Assembly: GCA_016648135.1 (NCBI GenBank)
Contig: JADDOH010005031.1
Location: 153,695 to 217,694 of the forward strand
Origin: Agrypnia vestita
Lineage: Eukaryota > Arthropoda > Insecta > Trichoptera > Phryganeidae
DNA: 64,000 nt
Direction of reading: 5' to 3'
Positions 47,816-59,039 of this stretch are shown piece by piece. The notes under the pieces were generated by a model. That model made no database searches. It was not told the origin of the DNA and saw only the letters and a list, made by a program, of their open reading frames with translations. How positions within the stretch are numbered: position 1 is the stretch's first letter; each line of letters opens with the position of its first letter. The position numbers and the translations under genes are program-made.

Positions 47816-47990
47816 ATTCTGGGTGGAAATGGCGAACGTTACATATGTGTAAAGTGATCACTTAAGCCAACCGTACGATGATAGGTCGTAACTTCTATGT
47901 ACACCTATAAAAACTTCCATACCTATTCTCCCTGAATAAAAAAAATATTCAGTTACGTCTCTGTGAGACATCTATAATATACATCAATTG
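47795..47990. mobile_element. MITE family B, copy 7
   Basis: GGTGGAAATGGCGAACGTTA, GTAAAGTGATCACTTAAGCC and TTACGTCTCTGTGAGACATC then TATAATATA match copies 1 and 4. It joins the interrupted LINE. Confidence 0.65.
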
Positions 47991-49689
47991 TAGTATTTTG
48001 ATTAGATAGGTACCAACCCAACATAAAATAAAATCTTCGGTTATAGCCTTATTATTTCGATTATAAATAGTTTTCAAAACAATAAAGTGTCAGCTGAATT
48101 GCCAAAACGAGTGCAAGCGCGACGGCCATTTTTAAATGTAGGATAAACGGAGCACTTCCCTCTGATTGGCTTTAGCGACGATTTTAAATGAGATTTACAA
48201 TATTTTTGCGATTATCAGTGGTGGTGAAATCGATTTTAAAACTTTAATGCGATTAAGTTGGATATATCAGCTAATCAGGATTTACAAAGAGATGGTGAAA
48301 TACCCCCTAAGTCTACTAAAGACTCTGTTGCAAGAGAATTTCTTTTCAAGCAAATGCTTTAAGAGTGAATGGACCTTTCGAGAAAAAATTGATTGTAAGC
48401 TAAACTCATTTAGCAAAAATTAATAAAACTGCTTTTTCAAATTTATTAAAAAATTATTTTTAAAACTTATTTACAACTCATTTATATCGAAGGTTTTCAA
48501 TTAACTACAGAATACAAGATAATAACAGGTTCAACCAATATTTTATTTATGTATCTTGATCTTAATACATGCCAGAAGGAAGAGGAGAATACTATAAAAA
48601 TGAAACAAAATACTACACTACTATAAAATTAATCAATTCATTGAGGATATTAATATAAAACGTTGACATTGGATATTATTCAATACAAAGCTGTAGAGAA
48701 AGAAGAATCATACGTATGGGTAGTAACAAGTTACGGCAGTTATATATAAATATAGTATTTGTCTTAGACCACTAATGAGTTTAGGAATACACGACTAGTT
48801 TGGACAACTGCAGATCAATGGGTGATTACATAAACTCTGTTTATTAACTCTAACTGTTTAACTGTTTATATAATCACCCTGTCCTGACTAAATCCGGGCA
48901 AGACGAAATATTTGTTCAATCCTCGATTAACAAATCCGCTTCCCGAGATCGGCTTTAAAAAAAATTAAAATCACCGATTCTAAACTTCGTTCGAGAGAAT
49001 CGAAACACAATTTTTATTCTATAGATCAGATTACAAGGGAGAATTATATTAAGACTTGCTTTATCAAAAGAATATAAGACTATAAAAAGACGTAGGCACG
49101 GCGAAAGATGATGTGAAAAAGAGACCCAATCCTCGGAAAATTCTCCTTTTATACCCGTCACTTTATTAATTTTAAAACAAACACCAGAACTCCCTAGTTA
49201 CATTTGTCCACGTTCTATTTTTTCAATTTTTTTGATAATGATAATAATGTATCGAATACTTGCTCGTTAAACTTAAATAAATAAAACACATATTCTTTAT
49301 TAATTCAAACAAATATTCATATAAAATCAATTCAAATATATAAGATTTAAAAAAAATATATATAATACACTGCTAAATTGTTAAATGTATATTTTGATGA
49401 CGAAACACACCCCTTTGATGACAACATCTGCAATTGTCGAAACAAGTCGTGCATTCCTAAACTCATTAGTGGTCTTAGACAAGTGATAAATAATATAAGT
49501 TATGGCAAAATTAAAATAGATGTTTGCACAATCATTTATGGTTTTTTACATATATTATAATAAATGAAAAGAACACAGTTTAATGAGCAATAATTCAATA
49601 TTGACCTTATTTCGCCAATTGGGTAAAAAGGTTTCACACTAGTGTGTAAAAGGTATATTTTTAACCCTTTTCAGGGAAGAGGTAATATC
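47991..49689. other. Intergenic, nothing recognised
   Basis: AT-rich 1.7 kb downstream of the zinc-finger gene. Short frames at 48166-48423 and 49378-49560 begin at non-ATG codons and lack support. Confidence 0.4.
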
Positions 49690-49980
49690 ATACTCAGAAC
49701 AAGAATGGTTACATTCCAGAATTTGAGAGCAATTTCGCTTATAAATTTTTTTTAGGAACAGGCATAATTACATCGAGAACAAGAAAATGGTTTGTCTCAA
49801 GAATGTGTACCTATGTGTTTATTCACATTTTCTCTCCAGAATGCGTAGTAAGAATGTGTATTTTTAAACTACGTTTAAGGGTACGAGCATAATCACATTG
49901 AGAACAAGAAAATCTTTGTCTCCAGAATTCGTAAGCATGTGGCTTTTTAAATGATGTTTATGGGAACAGGCAAAATCACA
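49690..49980 (-). pseudogene. Decayed zinc fingers behind the stop codon
   Basis: Directly after the TAA at 49981 the same - strand frame continues CDFACSHKHHLKSHMLTNSG, a further finger. Then, after a 1-base deletion near 49915, the next finger is recognisable (SCSQCDYARTLKRSLKIHI), and after further deletions another (DKPFSCSRCNYACS) and a scrap near 49710. The array was once about 3-4 fingers longer. Confidence 0.85.
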
Positions 49981-51839
49981 TTAAGAAAAAGAAAATGATT
50001 TGTCTCCAGAATGCGTAAGCATGTGGCGTTTTAAATTATATTTTGTGGAACAGGCAACATCACACTGAGGACAAGAAAATGGTTTTTCTCCAGAATGTTT
50101 AAGCATGTGTTTTTTTAAATTACGTTTAAGGGAACAGGCATAATTACATTGAGAACAAGAAAACGGTTTTTCTCCAGAATGTTTAAGCATGTGCCTTTTT
50201 AAATAATTTTTTTGGACACAGGTATAATTACATTGAGAACAAGAAAATGGTTTCTCTCCAGAATGTGTTAGCATGTGGCTTTTTAAGTGAAATTTATGGA
50301 CAGAGGCATAATTACATTGAAAACAAGAAAATGGTTTCTCTCCAGAATGTTTAAGCATGTGGTTTTCTAAATTACGTTTAAGGGAACAGGCATAATTACA
50401 TTGAGAACAGGAAAATGGTTTCTCTCCAGAATGTTTTAGCATGTGGTTTTCTAAACTACGTTTAAGGGAACAGGCATAATTACACTGAGAACAAGAAAAT
50501 GGTTTTTCTCCAGAATGTGTACGCATGTGGCATTTTAATTTATATTTTTGGTAACAGGCATAATCACATTGAGAGCAAGAAAATGGTTTTTCTACAGAAT
50601 GTGTTATCATGTGGCTTTTTAAAGAATGTTTTTGGGAACAGACATAATCACATTGAGAACAAGAAAATGGTTTCTCTCCAGAATGTGTACGCATGTGGCA
50701 TTTTAATTTATATTTTTGGTTACAGGAATAATTACATTGAGAACAAGAAAATGGTTTTTCTCCAGAATGCGTAAGCATGTGGTTTTTTAAACTATGTTTA
50801 AAGGAACAGGCATAATCACATTGAGAACAAGAATACGGTTTCAATCCAGAATGTGTAAACATGTGGCGTTGTAAATGTTGTTTTTTGTAACAGGCATAAT
50901 CACATTGAGAACAAGAATATGGTTTTTCTCCAGAATGTGAAAACATGTGCCATTTTAAAGAATTTTTTTGGGAGCAGGAAAAATCACATTGAGGACAAGA
51001 AAATGGTTTCTCTCCAGAATGTGTAAACATGTGGTTTTTTAAACTATGTTTAACGGAACAGACATACTCACATTGAGAACAAGAAAATGGTTTTCCTCCA
51101 GAATGTGTAAGCATGTGGTTTTTTAAACTAAGTTTAACGGAACAGACGTAATCACATTGAGAACAAGAAAATGGTTTTTCTCCAGAATGTGTACGCATGT
51201 GGCATTTTAATTTATATTTTTGGTTACAGGCATAATTACATTGAGAACAAGAAAATGGTTTTTCTCCAGAATGTGAAAGCATGTGCCTTTTTAAATCAAA
51301 TTTTAGGGAACAGGTAAAATCACATTGAGAACAAGAAAATGGTTTCTCTCCAGAATGAGTAAGCATGTGGTTTTTTAAACTATGTTTAAAGGAACAGGCA
51401 TAATCACATTGAGAACAAGAATACGGTTTCAATCCAGAATGTGTAAACATGTGGCTTATTAAATATTTTTTTTTGGAACAGAAATAATCACATTGAAGAC
51501 AAGAAAACGGTTTCTCTACAGAATGTGTAAGCATGTGGCTTTTAAAATGATTTTTTTTGGAACAGGCATAATGACATTGAGAACAAGAAAATGATTTCTC
51601 GCCACTGTGTGTACGAGAATGGTTCTTAAAGGTTTGCAGTAGAAAAGAAGTGTAATTACATTGGGAGCTAAATAAAGGTTTCTCTCCAGGGTGTGCGAGC
51701 AGGTTCGTCTTGATCACTGATTTCTCCGAAGACGTATAATCGCTTTGTAAGCAAGACAAGATTTCCTCACTGGGTCTCTGGGATTCTCTAGTACTGCAGT
51801 CTGAATGGTTCCTTAAGTTTTGAGTTTTATCGAGATAAC
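49981..51839 (-). CDS. C2H2 zinc-finger protein, 3' exon (19 canonical fingers)
   Basis: An uninterrupted frame on the - strand carries 19 canonical C2H2 fingers of the form FSCSQC(D/N)YACS-K--L--HM-(T/K)H, joined by HSGEKPF linkers. They follow two degenerate fingers (SCLQSDY..., LFSSQCNY...). Proteins of this type bind DNA in the nucleus, usually in gene regulation. No in-frame ATG precedes the third finger, while TTGATTGTTCCAG|GT at 51840 is a good acceptor, so the exon should begin at 51839 with an unseen 5' exon upstream. No BTB, ZAD or KRAB domain is visible. The last codons (SFSFS, stop) are a damaged next finger: the first Cys codon became TTT and the CAA (Gln) became TAA. Finger helices differ (SFKHSLKN, NQKYKLKC, SLKRNLEN and others). 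An expressed-gene or young-pseudogene status cannot be told apart here. Confidence 0.82.
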
Positions 51840-52249
51840 CTGGAACAATCAAGTTATTTTTAAATAATATTGACAATAAACGAGAAAATCTTTATAATTT
51901 TTTTTTATTTGGATAGTTAAGTAATGAAAGAAAATAAATAATCCATAATTTAAATTAAAAATTATCATTTAAAACCAATCAATAAACTGTAAAATAATTT
52001 TTTCGTTCATGGTAAAAGGTTAACAGTAACGTAAATTGCGCCTGTAGCGAAACTTGTCAAATTGAATTGTTGTCAGCTGTCAGCTTCTGTTCAAACGCGA
52101 GTTCACGAATGTATAATTTTTTTATTTGGAAAAAATACGATACCCGAGGGGTCCATGAAAAATAACGTTTTTATGTACATAAAAGTTAATTTATATGGTA
52201 CGAATTTATATCTGTGTACGTCTCAAAATGTTCTTCACTTTTTTTTGTA
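51840..52249. other. Presumed 5' intron of the zinc-finger gene
   Basis: AT-rich with no identified exon or donor site on the - strand. TTGTCAGCTGTCAG at 52070-52083 recurs near 12414 and is a minor repeat. Confidence 0.35.
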
Positions 52250-54090
52250 ACTATGGTCAGTTGTTTTGTTTGTTGCGGTCCGTCGCAAACAAGTCGTGAT
52301 TGTGTAGTTTTTTTTGGCAATATTTATGTAGACATTTTTTGATGTTTTGGTGTGATGTTGATATGTTTCATATATTCTCTGTATTTGATGTCCCCGTCTT
52401 TCATATCACCATTTTCTTGCTTGTGTATTAGTTTCAGAGTTTAAAACTTCGTTGTGTTATTTATGTTAAGCTATTTTGTTGTCTGTCTGTCATGTAGTCC
52501 AAACCATTTTATTTTGTTTTCGTTGTAGGTAAGTTTTGTTTCCAGTTCCCCAAATAGGTATCATGTATACCTTTTCACTCTTAACGTAAGCTTCGTTCTT
52601 TAATATTTTTATGTTATTTGGTGTGTATTAATGTATTTTGTGGAAAATGCTGGTAAATTTTGTCATAGTTCATATTATTGTATCTATATGTATTGTCCAT
52701 TAATGTTGTCTGTCCACAGTTAGTCCCAGGTATTAAGGGTGTTCTAGTTCCGTCCACATTATATCCACATTGAATCAAACCAATTTTTTTTTTTTTTTGA
52801 GTTGATTCAATGTGGATATTTTTACAGTTTTTGGTGCTTCAGGTCAGTCAGGAAATATTTTTTGTACATTTTGTTAATACATCTATGTCTTTGTTTATGA
52901 ATTTAATGTTTTTTGCATCGTTATCGTTAATGTAGAAAATTACGATGTCATCTGCATATATAATGGTTTTCCCATGTTTTGTCGTGTCAGGTCATTTACG
53001 AATATTATACGTATATTACAGAGGTCCCAGAAAAAATGCTTGTGGTACACCGTAATCCACGTTCATTTGTCGGCTTGTTTTTTTCAGGGAGTGTGGTGTA
53101 TTATTTCCTGCCTTTTAGGTAGCTCTGGAAGATTTTCCGGATATTATTTTTTAATCCAAATTTTTGAGAGTTTATCTTTTCATTTGTTTGTATGGACTCT
53201 GTCAAATGTCTTTTTGAAATCGAAAAATAGTCCATTTACACTTTGACCGTCATGAATTTTCGCTTGTAGATACTTGAGTTTATATTATTAAATAATTTCC
53301 GTGTAATTTGTAGTTTTTTTAGAATTTGGTTTTTTTATTTTTGGTTTTGATTTTTTTTGGGCTAAATTTCTTTACAGCTGTAAGGAAATTGTCTCTTAAT
53401 AATCGTTTGGTGGAACGGATTAGACATTTCGAGGTGCATTGTTGTCAGTGATTCGTTTTTGTGTGTTATAATACTTGTAGATGTCGGTGGATTCCATTTT
53501 TAATCCGACTTTGTCGGATATAATCTTGACTACGTTGGGTAAATTTTCGGTATTTTTTCATGGAATACCTCGTAGTTCGGCGTTCTTTTGGTTGACGTGA
53601 GAGTCTGTGGCACCTAATTTAGCTTCAATATCGGAGATTCTACAATTCAGGGCGGCGATGTTTGTTTCGTGAGACTCCGTTTAGTTGATTTTTGTCTCCA
53701 ATGATTGAACGCGCTTCTCCAAGTCGTCAATTAAATGGACTTGGGAAATGCGATAATTCCCCTCGGATTTCTTTGGTTTCATTCACAAGTGTCTGGAGTA
53801 GTGACACAAGATTCGTAGTGAAGTTGACAATGTCCGATATTAAATGTGATGGAGCTTGTGGCTTGGCGAGTTTCTCCCGGTGTCCTCGGTCGAGCTGCGG
53901 CCTGTTGAGGAGGGGCAGTACATCTCCACTCGTCTCTGGTGGGCGCAAGCATTCCGGTGAACTTTCCTTCGGAGAGGCCTCCGCACTGGAAGCGGAGGTG
54001 GTTGTGGCCCGCACTGCACTTTATATCGTCTCCTGGGAGGATGACGGCCTTGCACGTGGAGCGGGACATTGTGAGGTCGCGCTATAATAT
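52250..54090 (-). mobile_element. Degenerate LINE with ORF1 and RT pieces
   Basis: ORF1 starts at ATG 54069: MSRSTCKAVILPGDDIKCSA, then HNHLRFQCGGLSEGKF and RDEWRC, a PHD-like Cys/His cluster of the kind found in LINE ORF1 proteins. After a frameshift near 53920 comes a helical coiled-coil-like stretch (DIVNFTTNLVSLLQTLVNET) and then ELRGIP and ENLPNVVKIISDKVGLKM. The endonuclease is deleted. RT pieces follow: GLFFDFKKTFDRVHTNK near 53225, GVPQAFFLGPL near 53048, and IIYADDIVIFYIND near 52950 (the YADD motif). Many stops and shifts make it inactive. The C-terminal part down to 52250 is poorly preserved; a small hairpin (ATATCCACATTGAATCAA arms, 52757-52819) interrupts it. Confidence 0.72.
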
Positions 54091-54540
54091 GTGTTGCTGC
54101 GATTTAACAATGTAGATATAATTTGACCGCTGAGTTATTAATTTTGACACGAAGTTGGGTAGGTAGAGTTCAGTGACTCCCACCACTTGATGCTTGAAAA
54201 TCAGGAATCGGTGATTTATTGGTTGGTTAAGCACGTTTAATGTTGTTGATTTTTATTTCAACATTTTAAAAATATTTTTTGTCATGTTATTCCTATTTAT
54301 TAAGATAGTTATGATAAAAGCCCAAATAAGGGCGTACATATAAAAAACAAATTATATAATCTGTGCTATTCTGAAAAAAGAAATATTGGGATTTTAAATC
54401 TTTATCCCAAATTAAACATTCAAACCTAACGTAAGCTAAAAATAAATTTTAAATAAAATTAATTAACCTAACCTTTTAATACTTTGTACCGCCGTATATA
54501 AATATAATTTTTGAAATAAGAACACTCGACTTTACTTTTA
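54091..54540. other. Spacer between two LINEs
   Basis: No supported feature; it may hold the 5' UTR of the preceding - strand LINE. Confidence 0.4.
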
Positions 54541-56104
54541 TAATAATAATAATATTGGATTATTTATATAGCGCCATTTTTGTGAAAATTTCACCTCAAG
54601 GGCGCTTTACACACAAAAAATCTTACATGCTAAAATCATAGAATTACAAAATGAAAAATAAAATGAAAAAGAAAAGAAAAAGAAAAACAGTTCAAAACAT
54701 AAAATAGTAAAAAAAACAACGTTAAAAACAACAATATTAAAAAGGTTCTGGAAAAGATTTTGTAAACAAGTGCGTTTTAAGTCTTGTCTTAAATAAAGTC
54801 TCTGAATCCGTGTTTCTTATCAGGGAGGGCAAAGAGTTCCACGCTTTAGGGCCCGCCACCGCAAATGCCTGTTCGCTGAACCTAGTTTTCTGGAACTGAC
54901 TTGCCGGTTCCACAAACCTTCCCACCGCTGAAGTAGACGCTGACCTAAGAGTTTGACGTCTCCCATTTATGTTGTCTGGAATACAGAGCTCCTGAAGATA
55001 CAGAGGCGCCATGGTATGAGTTGCCTTGTACATTAACCAACACAGTTTGAACTCTACTCTTTCAGGAAAACGAAGCCAGTGCAATTCTCGAAAAAGAGAT
55101 AATAATAATAATAATTGGATAATTTGTATAGCGCCGTTTTCGCGAATACTCACCTCAAGGGCGCTTATGTGCGAGAATTTTGACGTTCCATATATGATCC
55201 GTGTTGCAGCGTTTAGAACAGATTGTAGTCTATCGAGTTGAAACATCGGTAGGCCAGCGTAGATACCATTGCAGTAGTCCACACGTGATATAACAAATGC
55301 ATTAATGAGTAAACGGGCTGCCTCAGAGGGAAGATGTCTGCGAATACATTTAATCTGTCTCAGTTGATAAAAACATGCACTGACAGTTTTGCTGATGTGT
55401 GTATTCATGGAGAGATCTGAATCTATGTGTACACCCAACAACCTGACTGCAGATTTTGCATTCACAGACATTGATTCCTGGATTAGGTGTTGCCTTCTAG
55501 GTGTCGCCGCCCATAGGAGTTCTGTTTTTGATGGATTTAAGGTGAGTCTATTTTATGCCATCCACTCGCCTATTTCCTCGACGCATTTTGCAATTTTTAT
55601 TTTTAAGTTTTCTGTGTCATCCGGTTTGCAGAAAAAGTAAATTTGCGTATCGTCTGCATAGCAATGAGGCCATAATCCTGCAGATATAATAATTTTTTCT
55701 ATATCTCTTGTATATAAGATATACAAAAGTGGTCCAAGAACTGATCCTTTAGGCACCCCGATGTTTGCTGTAATAGATGGTGATGTTGAGTTTTGAAAGC
55801 GCACCGATTGTAATCTGTTACTCAGATAAGATTTGAACCAGTCGTGTGCTTTACCACCTATTCCATAGATTTTCTGCAACCTCTCCAACAATATTTGATG
55901 ATCAACCGTATTAAATGCGGCGCTTATATCTAAGAAGGCGAGCAAGACCAGATTCCCTGAGTCAATGCATGATATAATGTCCGACAGGACTCGAAGCATC
56001 CCTGTTTCTGTAGAGTGGTGACATCTGTATGCAAATTGCATTTTTGGAAATAAGTTATTAAATGTTAAATACAAATTAAGACGACGTGATATAACCTTCT
56101 CCAG
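54541..56104 (-). mobile_element. CR1-like LINE, 5'-truncated, nearly intact RT
   Basis: The - strand frame runs from about 56104 (LEKVISRRLNLYL) to the stop at 54737 and is interrupted by only one nonsense codon (TAA at 55553-55555, between GEWMA and NRLTLNPSKTELL). RT landmarks are present: HHSTETGMLRVLSDI, FLDISAAFNTVDH (motif A Asp), GVPKGSVLGPLLYILY and CYADDTQIYFF (YADD). The C-terminal region has RQIKCIRRHLPSEAARLL, DYCNGIYAGLP and GPKAWNSLPSLIR. The 3' UTR carries the conserved GCGCCCTTGAGGTG/GGCGCTATATAAATA end and (TTA)n at 54541-54553. The endonuclease and ORF1 are lost by 5' truncation. It looks young. Confidence 0.9.
55099..55169 (-). mobile_element. Nested 3'-end copy of the same LINE family inside its RT gene
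   Basis: AATAATAATAATAATTGGAT, then TTGTATAGCGCCGTTTTCGC and CTCACCTCAAGGGCGCTTA repeat the 3' terminus at 54541-54608. The insert contributes about 22 codons (SALEVSIRENG, AIQIIQLLLLLS) between FSHI and FRELHWL and leaves the reading frame open. No clean target duplication is seen. Confidence 0.85.
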
Positions 56105-56550
56105 TTTTTATTCTGTAGTTGACTGCATAAAGTATTTATTATATATATTTCGTGAAAAACTTGTTTAATATAATTACTTGTTTAATTAAAACCGTGTGTG
56201 CAATGCAGCATTATGTTTTCTTGCGTTATAGTACCTACTACACACAAGGTGAATCCATAGATAAATTCATCCATTCAATCAATATTTATCTGCTGTCTAA
56301 GGTAAGGCGTCTTACATGTCATAGATAAAACATGCAACTGTCACATTTGTATCGATTTGTATGGGCGATATTGTGAGACTTTGAACTGTGATAACTTTTT
56401 TAATAAATTTTTAAGCGGCATATAAATATCATTTTTCAAATCATAACCCTCGACTTTACGTATGACAAAAAACGAAAAAATTCCCATTGGAGGTGTGTTT
56501 ATTCTAAAAAATCCCTTTTATATTAATGCCTTTCTATTCTTGTTCCTTAA
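56105..56550. other. Spacer between CR1-like LINE and piggyBac
   Basis: No supported feature. Confidence 0.4.
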
Positions 56551-57844
56551 CCCTAAACCACCTACCATACGTCTCACAGACCCCGTCGAAATGATAATCG
56601 TGAATATTTTTGCGCCCAAGTTTCGTACTAACTTGTTAGATCCTATACCTTTTCCCCGCGCCCCTAAGTGTCACGCAAGCGCTTGTACGTGCGTGCGTTT
56701 GCTTTAGGTAAGTAAAAAACTATCGCAGGGGGTCTGAGAGACCTATGGTAGGTGGTTACGTAATTTTTTTAATCGTGTTTTTTTTATGGTTTTCGTTTAA
56801 ATGGCTCTTAGTGACAATAATATCAAGCGGTGTTTGGAACAAGATCTGTCAAGATCATGTTGGGCTAGATCATGTATTGGAAGAAAGTTATGCATCTGAC
56901 TCCGAAAACGAAGAACCAACTGTACTAGGTGATAAAGAAAATTCTCCATCGCAACATCATTGGTCATCAATTTTACGTGGAAACGAAGAGTTTTCATCTG
57001 AAGATGATGATTTGAAATTCGATGGAAGAATTCGTGGAAGAAGAATTATTTTGAAAGGAATTACTTTCGTTGGTCATCTGCCCCACCGTTTTTATGATTG
57101 AGAACTTTGCAGCATAATACATATAGTGCAAGGAAGAGAAGATAAAAAACCAGCATATCAGAGTGAGCTTAATTCTTTGTCTTGTTCACTGGATATTTAG
57201 CAGCATTTTGCAACTTGCAAATACACAAAGAAACGCAATACACAATACATGTGTTCCGAATGTAAAGCACCAATTTGCCTTGAATGCTCAAACAAGATGT
57301 GTTTTCGCTGACGTGAAATACTATAAATTTAGAGCCTGCAATTTTATTTAATTTGTGATTTTATAGAGAATTTATATTTTTTTCTACGTTTCTTTTTATT
57401 TAAATTTGTTTAATTTAGATTACGATTATTTTAGTTATATTAAATTAACAGGACGTTAAATTATAGAGTGAAATACTTATTTTCATTGTATGAACAACGG
57501 GACCATCATCATGGATTATTCCAATTATTCAACATTAAAAACAAAGTAGTAAGAAGTTCCTATTCTACACGATAATTTTTGTGGATCTCATTTTCCAAAT
57601 ATATTAGTTTGTAAGCCTGAAATAAGAGGTATTGACAATTATTTATGATTCAAAGAAAAAAAATGCTGATTTTCATATGAATTTTTCTTCTAATTAAGAG
57701 TTTAATATGTTCCTCAATAGAATTTTAATTAAAAACAAAACCATTCTCTACTAAATTTTACCACTGTGAATTATTTTATTCGGGAGTCCCACAAACGTAT
57801 GACAGGTGGTTGTGTAATAAAAATATATGGTAGGTGGTTAAGGG
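56551..57844 (+). mobile_element. piggyBac-like element, internally deleted
   Basis: It is bounded by TTAA target duplications (56547-56550 and 57845-57848). The inverted ends are CCCTAAACCACCTACCATA and, inverted, CCCTTAACCACCTACCATA. A subterminal inverted copy of the end (GGGGTCTGAGAGACCTATGG, GTAGGTGGTTAC) lies at 56730-56760 and a related repeat (GACAGGTGGTTGTG) at 57800. The length of 1294 bp is about half that of an autonomous piggyBac, so the catalytic centre is deleted. Such deletion derivatives can be mobilised by transposase from elsewhere, which is inference. Confidence 0.88.
56801..57311 (+). pseudogene. piggyBac transposase remnants (N- and C-terminal)
   Basis: It begins at ATG 56801 (MALSDNNIKRCLEQDLSRS). 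After a shift near 56860 it has an acidic N-terminal stretch (LEESYASDSENEEPTVLGD, EEFSSEDDDL) normal for piggyBac. The DDD catalytic core is absent. From about 57150 the Cys-rich C-terminal domain follows: KKRNTQYMCSECKAPICLEC then SNKMCFR and the stop at 57309-57311. The order and the missing middle fit an internal deletion. Confidence 0.8.
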
Positions 57845-57848
57845 TTAA

Positions 57849-58355
57849 TCTACCTTTTTATTTTTGTTCCTTAACAAATCTTTTGTAATAATTTCTATCT
57901 ACCTCTCCTTAACTACATGTTTATTTTATTTACTTATTTTTTTCTTTTTGAATCAATCTCTAATATAATTATTATTACTTTTTTATTATAACTCATTGTC
58001 CCATATTGTATAATTTTGATTAAATAGAGAATAAGAAAATTATTAAATTGAGAAACATAACTGCCCCAGGCCCCAGAACATGTTTCACCTAATGGGGCAG
58101 TATAAGCTGATTTTATAAAAAGTTTTTGTCTGGTAATATTTAAACAAATAAAATAAATCAATAAATTTTCAATTCCAAGTGGATATATCTTTATTTTAAA
58201 TTTAGAAAATTTAAAATGGATATATCTCTATTAATACCGACTTGCGCATCAATTCTGTTTTGTTCTTAGATCAGGTCACTGATTATACCCGAATCTTTCG
58301 CAAATACACTAATAAAACAATCAAACATGTTCCTTCATTCATTATGTGTCTCTTA
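57849..58355. other. Spacer between piggyBac and Harbinger
   Basis: A short inverted repeat ACTGCCCCA...TGGGGCAGT lies at 58061-58106. No gene is supported. Confidence 0.4.
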
Positions 58356-59039
58356 GGGCCGGTTGTTTCAAGTTCGATCAAAGTAAGTCGAAATCCTAGG
58401 TTAAGCGGAGCTTAACCTCAAGGTCACGCGAAATCTCGTTGTTTCAACTCATTTCAACTACAATATCTGTCATATATTGGATTAAGGGTGTTGCAATTGT
58501 GTAAACAAAAATCATAGACAAACGCACGCTCAAATAATTTTACACATGGCAAAACTTCATTTAAACGTAAATTGATAGCCGTTAATAGCTAGTTTGGCGC
58601 GATAATATTCTCCATATCCGAGTAGTTTTTGTTATTGAAACCATGAATAACGATTCAAAGTAAATATTCTTGAATTTAAACGACATTTAAAAGTTTATTT
58701 TGTAAATAGAGTGGCAATAAGCGCAGAAAACTTTTTTTTAGAGAACGCACCCCAAATTTTTCGGAAGATGACGTTCTTATCATCAGGGGCCGTTCGGACA
58801 AATACAAGGATGTTTTACTTAATAAGAGGAGTAATGCAGTCCACATGAAGATGAAAGATGACATGTGGGCCACGTTATGCAAAGAATACAATGTTTTGTG
58901 CCCGCCTCACAGAATGCGTAGTGTCCGACAGATTCGAAATAAGTTCGAAAATATGAAAAAGTGCGCCAGGAAAGTTAGTAAAGATAAGTCACTTAACAGT
59001 TAGCTTTTGGTAAGAAAGGGTGTTTATAAATTATCAGTT

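Noticed and set aside
50499..50774. 91-codon + frame inside the zinc-finger exon
   Set aside because: It is the antisense shadow of the repeated finger units (repeated VFLQNV-type translation).
53692..54087. 131-codon + strand frame
   Set aside because: It is antisense to LINE ORF1 on the - strand, which has clear zinc-finger and coiled-coil features.
57163..57351. Independent 62-codon + frame
   Set aside because: It overlaps, in another phase, the Cys-rich C-terminal domain of the piggyBac transposase, which is the real coding signal.
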